Of a stretch of 64,000 bases of DNA, positions 61,194 through 64,000 are shown one piece after another. Below the pieces are notes generated by a model, which made no database searches, was not told the origin of the DNA, and saw only the letters and a program-made list of their open reading frames with translations. Location: NCBI RefSeq assembly GCF_029193575.1, contig NZ_JARGCS010000033.1:1-64000 (forward strand). The letters are read 5' to 3'. A program made the translations under genes and the position numbers. Position 1 is the first letter of the stretch. Each line of letters opens with the position of its first letter. The stretch comes from Pseudomonas entomophila. GTDB lineage: Bacteria > Pseudomonadota > Gammaproteobacteria > Pseudomonadales > Pseudomonadaceae.

Positions 61194-62141
61194 ATGCATC
61201 GGGTCGGTTATCTGCTGTGCGAGGGTTTCCAGGTCATGGCCCTGGCCTCGCAATCGGTGTTCGAGTTCGCCAACGTGCTGCTCGGCAAACCCTTCTATGC
61301 CTTGGGCAACTACAGCGTGGCCGGCGGCACCCTGACGTCGTCGCTGGGCATGCAGGTGCAGACGCTGGCCGTCGGCACGCCGGGCCATGCCGACACCTGG
61401 CTGGTGGCTGGCACCTTGTCGCCGCTGGATACACCGGCCATCCCGGCAACGGTCGAGCAAGTGCGCGTGCTTGGCCGCCATGCCCGGCGCACCGCCGCGA
61501 TCTGCACCGGTGCCTTCACCCTGGCCGCCGCTGGGCTGCTCGACGGGCGCCGCGCCACCACCCACTGGGCCTACGCCCAAGCCTTGCGCCAGCACTACCC
61601 CGGCATCCAGGTCGACGAGGACCGCATCTTCATCGCCGATGGCCCGATCTGGACCTCGGCCGGGATGACCGCGTGCATCGACATGGCCCTGGGCATGCTC
61701 GAGCAGGACCTCGGCCCTGAGCTCGCGCGCGCCGTGGCGCATCGCCTGGTCATGCACCAGCGCCGCTCCGGCGGGCAGTCGCAGCACTCGCAGTTGCTCG
61801 ACCTGGCGCCGCGCACCGAGCGCATGCAGGAAGTGCTCGACTATGCCCGCCAGCACCTGCAACGGCCCCTGAGCGTCGAGGAACTGGCCGAGGTCGCGCA
61901 CCTGAGCCCGCGTCAGTTCAGCCGAGTGTTCAGCGCCGAGACCGGGCAGTCGCCGGCACGCGCCATCGAGGGCCTGCGCCTGGAAGCGGCGCGGTTGATG
62001 ATCGAGCAGAGCCTGCACAGCCTCGACGTGGTCGCCCGGCAGACCGGTTTTCGTGACCGCCGTCACCTGCGCGAGGCCTTCCTGCGGGGCTTTGGCATAC
62101 CGCCGCAAGCGGTGCGCCGGGACGCGCGGCGGGTGGGCTGA
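61194..62141 (+). CDS. GlxA-type AraC-family regulator
   Basis: 315 residues: an N-terminal DJ-1/PfpI-like (GATase1) domain (VGYLLCEGFQVMALASQSVFEFA, with TAAICTGAFTLAAAGLLDG) and a C-terminal AraC helix-turn-helix (LSVEELAEVAHLSPRQFSRVFSAETGQSP, DVVARQTGFRDRRHLREAFLRGFGIPP). The start MHRVGYLLC matches this family; the frame is open upstream. Divergent from the SDR gene, its likely target. Confidence 0.9.
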   Translation: MHRVGYLLCEGFQVMALASQSVFEFANVLLGKPFYALGNYSVAGGTLTSSLGMQVQTLAVGTPGHADTWLVAGTLSPLDTPAIPATVEQVRVLGRHARRTAAICTGAFTLAAAGLLDGRRATTHWAYAQALRQHYPGIQVDEDRIFIADGPIWTSAGMTACIDMALGMLEQDLGPELARAVAHRLVMHQRRSGGQSQHSQLLDLAPRTERMQEVLDYARQHLQRPLSVEELAEVAHLSPRQFSRVFSAETGQSPARAIEGLRLEAARLMIEQSLHSLDVVARQTGFRDRRHLREAFLRGFGIPPQAVRRDARRVG

Positions 62142-62153
62142 GGGGGCGTGGCG

Positions 62154-63062
62154 ATGAAGAAACGGGTCCGCATGGACGACCTGCAAGTGTTCGTCAGCAC
62201 CGTCGAGGCTGGTGGGTTGTCCGCCGCCGCGCGCCAACTGGACATCTCCCCAGCGCTGGCCAGCGCGGCGTTGCAGCGCTTGGAGCGGGCATTGGGCATT
62301 CGTCTGCTGGTGCGCTCGACCCGGCGTCTACGCCTGTCGGACGACGGCGAACGCTACCTGCCGCACGCGCGCCAGGCCCTGGCGGCGCTGGGCGAAGGCG
62401 AAATGGCGCTGGAGCAGGCACGGGATGGGCCGGCCGGGCCGCTGCGCCTGTCGCTGCCGTCGGACCTGGGGCGCAATGTGCTGTTGCCGTGGCTGGATGC
62501 TTTCCAGGCGGCGTACCCGCAGGTGCAGCTGCAACTGCGCATCAGCGACCAGGTGGCCGACCTGTTCAGCGAGCACCTCGACGCCAGCATCCGCTATGGG
62601 CTGCTGGCCGACTCGAGCCTGGTGTCGCTGCCCCTGGCACCGTCCAATCGCCGCACCCTGTGTGCCGCGCCGGCCTACCTCGCCCGACATGGCGTACCCC
62701 AGACCCTCGCGCAGTTGGCCGGGCACAACTGCCTGCGCTACGTGATGGGCGAACAGACCCATGACCGCTGGAGTTTCCAGGGGGCGTCGGGGGTGAGCAC
62801 AGTGCAGGTCGAGGGCGACCGTTGCTGCGACGACGCCGATATCGTCCGGCGCTGGGCGGTGGCGGGGCTGGGGGTGGTGTACAAGTCGCGCTTGGATGTG
62901 TTGGAGGATATCCGCGCCGGACGCTTGGTGGAGCTTCTGCCGGGTTACCTGGGGCAACCGGCGCCGTTGCAGATGGTGTGTCCCCATCGGCATTCGCTGA
63001 CGCCGGCGATCCGCTTGTTGCAGGGTTTTCTGCTGGCGCGCCTGGAGGCGTATCTGGGGTAG
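62154..63062 (+). CDS. LysR-family regulator
   Basis: 302 residues: GLSAAARQLDISPALASAALQRLERALGIRL and effector domain with LPSDLGRNVLLPWLDAF and CDDADIVRRWAVAGLGVVYKS. It is a paralogue of the LysR at 50.2 kb. It follows the GlxA-type gene by 12 bp on the same strand, so the two regulators may be co-transcribed, which is unusual. The ATG start follows GGGGG; an upstream GTG is also possible. Confidence 0.88.
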   Translation: MKKRVRMDDLQVFVSTVEAGGLSAAARQLDISPALASAALQRLERALGIRLLVRSTRRLRLSDDGERYLPHARQALAALGEGEMALEQARDGPAGPLRLSLPSDLGRNVLLPWLDAFQAAYPQVQLQLRISDQVADLFSEHLDASIRYGLLADSSLVSLPLAPSNRRTLCAAPAYLARHGVPQTLAQLAGHNCLRYVMGEQTHDRWSFQGASGVSTVQVEGDRCCDDADIVRRWAVAGLGVVYKSRLDVLEDIRAGRLVELLPGYLGQPAPLQMVCPHRHSLTPAIRLLQGFLLARLEAYLG

Positions 63063-63070
63063 CGGTGATC

Positions 63071-63100
63071 GGCCTCATCGCGGGGCAAGCCCGCTCCCAC
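63071..63100. repeat. REP-like element
   Basis: GGCCTCATCGCGGGGCAAGC followed by CCGCTCCCAC is a REP-like core between the LysR gene and the convergent rhodanese gene. Confidence 0.65.
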
Positions 63101-63138
63101 AAGGAATCTCTCACCCTCGTAGGAGCGATGGGGTCGCC

Positions 63139-64000
63139 TCAATCCTCCAGCACGACGAAGCCATGGGTAGCGTCGCGCTCCAGCTGCGCGATCAACCCGA
63201 ACTCCCAATCCAGATACCCCTGCATGGCCTCACGCGGGTTGTCGGTGCCTTCATACGGCCTGCGGTAGCGGTCGCTGCGTGGCACCGCCAGGTGCGTCTC
63301 GCCGCTTTCCACCGGCTTGCCGGCGGCTACCCAGCGGGCGGTGCCGCCCGTGAGCAGGTACACCGGGGTACGCGTCAGGGCCTGCAGGTCGAGGGCAGCG
63401 AAGCGCGCCAACAGGCTGCTGCCGCAGGTCGCCACGTAGCGCTCGGCCACCGGCAGACGCTCCAGTGCCTGGGGCAGTTGGGCACGGATCGCCCAGTGGG
63501 CGCCGGGGATGTGGCGTTTGACGTAGTTGGCGCTGGCGGTGAAGTCCAGCACCACGGTGCCGCCTTCAGCCAGCCAGGTGTCGAGCTGTTCGGCGCTGAT
63601 TTCGCTGACCGAAGGCAAGGCCGGCAACGGCGCCTGCCAGTCGCCGGTCTCGCTGAAGTCCGCCGCCGACAGCCCGTCGAGCACCGCCACCTGCCAGCCC
63701 ATCTGCGCCAGCCACGACGCGCTCATGTTGGCGCGCACGCCGTCGTCGTCTACCAGCACCAGGCGTGCGCCGCGCACGCTGGCGTTGTGGTCGGTTTCCT
63801 GCACCAGCTGGCCGCCAGGGGTGGAGCGGCTGCCCGGCAGATGGCCGGCGGCGTATTCCTCCGGGGTGCGCACGTCGAACAGGTAAGTGGTGCGAGCCGC
63901 CTCGGCCTGCCAGGCGGCCAGGCCTTCGCGGTCCAGGCGCAGCACCCCGGCGCGGTCGGCCACGGATCGGGCTCGCTGGGCCGCGTGGTCGCGGGTGCTC
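63139..64000 (-). CDS. Rhodanese-domain sulfurtransferase (partial)
   Basis: The gene runs off the window end. 274 residues from an internal Met are visible and the frame stays open beyond. Two rhodanese repeats can be seen: TTYLFDVRTPEEYAAGHLPGS and TVVLDFTASANYVKRHIPGAHWA with VATCGSSLLARFAALDLQAL, where a Cys is present at the active-site position of the last repeat. A C-terminal fragment of a multi-rhodanese protein of the thiosulfate sulfurtransferase type. The true start is outside. Confidence 0.8.
   Translation of the reverse strand, partial: STRDHAAQRARSVADRAGVLRLDREGLAAWQAEAARTTYLFDVRTPEEYAAGHLPGSRSTPGGQLVQETDHNASVRGARLVLVDDDGVRANMSASWLAQMGWQVAVLDGLSAADFSETGDWQAPLPALPSVSEISAEQLDTWLAEGGTVVLDFTASANYVKRHIPGAHWAIRAQLPQALERLPVAERYVATCGSSLLARFAALDLQALTRTPVYLLTGGTARWVAAGKPVESGETHLAVPRSDRYRRPYEGTDNPREAMQGYLDWEFGLIAQLERDATHGFVVLED

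Overview
This 64 kb, GC-rich, densely packed window looks like chromosome from a Pseudomonas of the P. putida group. The basis is the gcl-hyi-glxR glyoxylate operon with a divergent LysR gene, a membrane-type malate:quinone oxidoreductase, lpxO, several TonB receptors, and many copies of a REP-like element with the core TCGCGGGGCAAGCCCGCTCC. I see no rRNA, tRNA, CRISPR array, insertion sequence or prophage. The assignment is inference from gene content; no database was searched.

Layout. 0-4.5 kb: glyoxylate carboligase pathway (gcl, hyi, glxR) and its LysR regulator. 4.6-9.0 kb: a small secreted protein, an AbrB-family permease with a divergent LysR, and a hydrolase/MFS operon divergent from a MarR gene across a perfect palindrome. 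9.1-15.0 kb: the most unusual part, a co-directional set MarR, LysR, Fe(II)/2-oxoglutarate oxygenase (HxE...H), acyl-adenylate ligase, thermostable-hemolysin-family (GNAT-like) protein and Bcr/CflA exporter. It looks like a compact small-molecule cluster with no carrier protein. 15.1-16.3 kb: a RibD/DHFR-like reductase and TetR operon under a 27-bp perfect palindrome. 16.4-22.8 kb: LysR, an FGGY kinase, a two-gene putative DNA-repair operon (radical SAM plus partner) behind a LexA-type box, and mqo. 22.8-26.8 kb: LysR, monooxygenase, exported DJ-1/PfpI protein, methyltransferase, RidA.

26.9-31.8 kb: carboxy(nor)spermidine dehydrogenase and decarboxylase (alternative polyamine synthesis), a second RidA with divergent LysR, and a serine/threonine dehydratase-like enzyme. 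32-41.5 kb: a TonB receptor with a DUF2946 partner, UV-damage endonuclease uvsE, a diguanylate cyclase, small envelope proteins, and a second TonB receptor preceded by a cobalamin riboswitch. 41.6-47.4 kb: an outer-membrane barrel, acetyltransferase, two carboxymuconolactone-decarboxylase-like proteins (the second at 56 kb), lpxO, thpR, and an NAD(P)H dehydrogenase divergent from a TetR gene with three 14-bp-spaced repeats. 47-64 kb: zinc alcohol dehydrogenase, sotB, nfsB, a thiolase/3-hydroxyacyl-CoA dehydrogenase/TetR operon, AraC genes, a deaminase/MFS pair, a MocR-type regulator, a flavin-reductase-like protein, an SDR whose frame runs through a REP element, and a rhodanese cut by the window end.

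The general picture is an accessory metabolic region: about sixteen DNA-binding regulators (eight LysR, three AraC, three TetR, one MarR, one MocR), mostly divergent from one or two enzyme or transporter genes. Many divergent gaps hold a clear inverted repeat that is a candidate operator.
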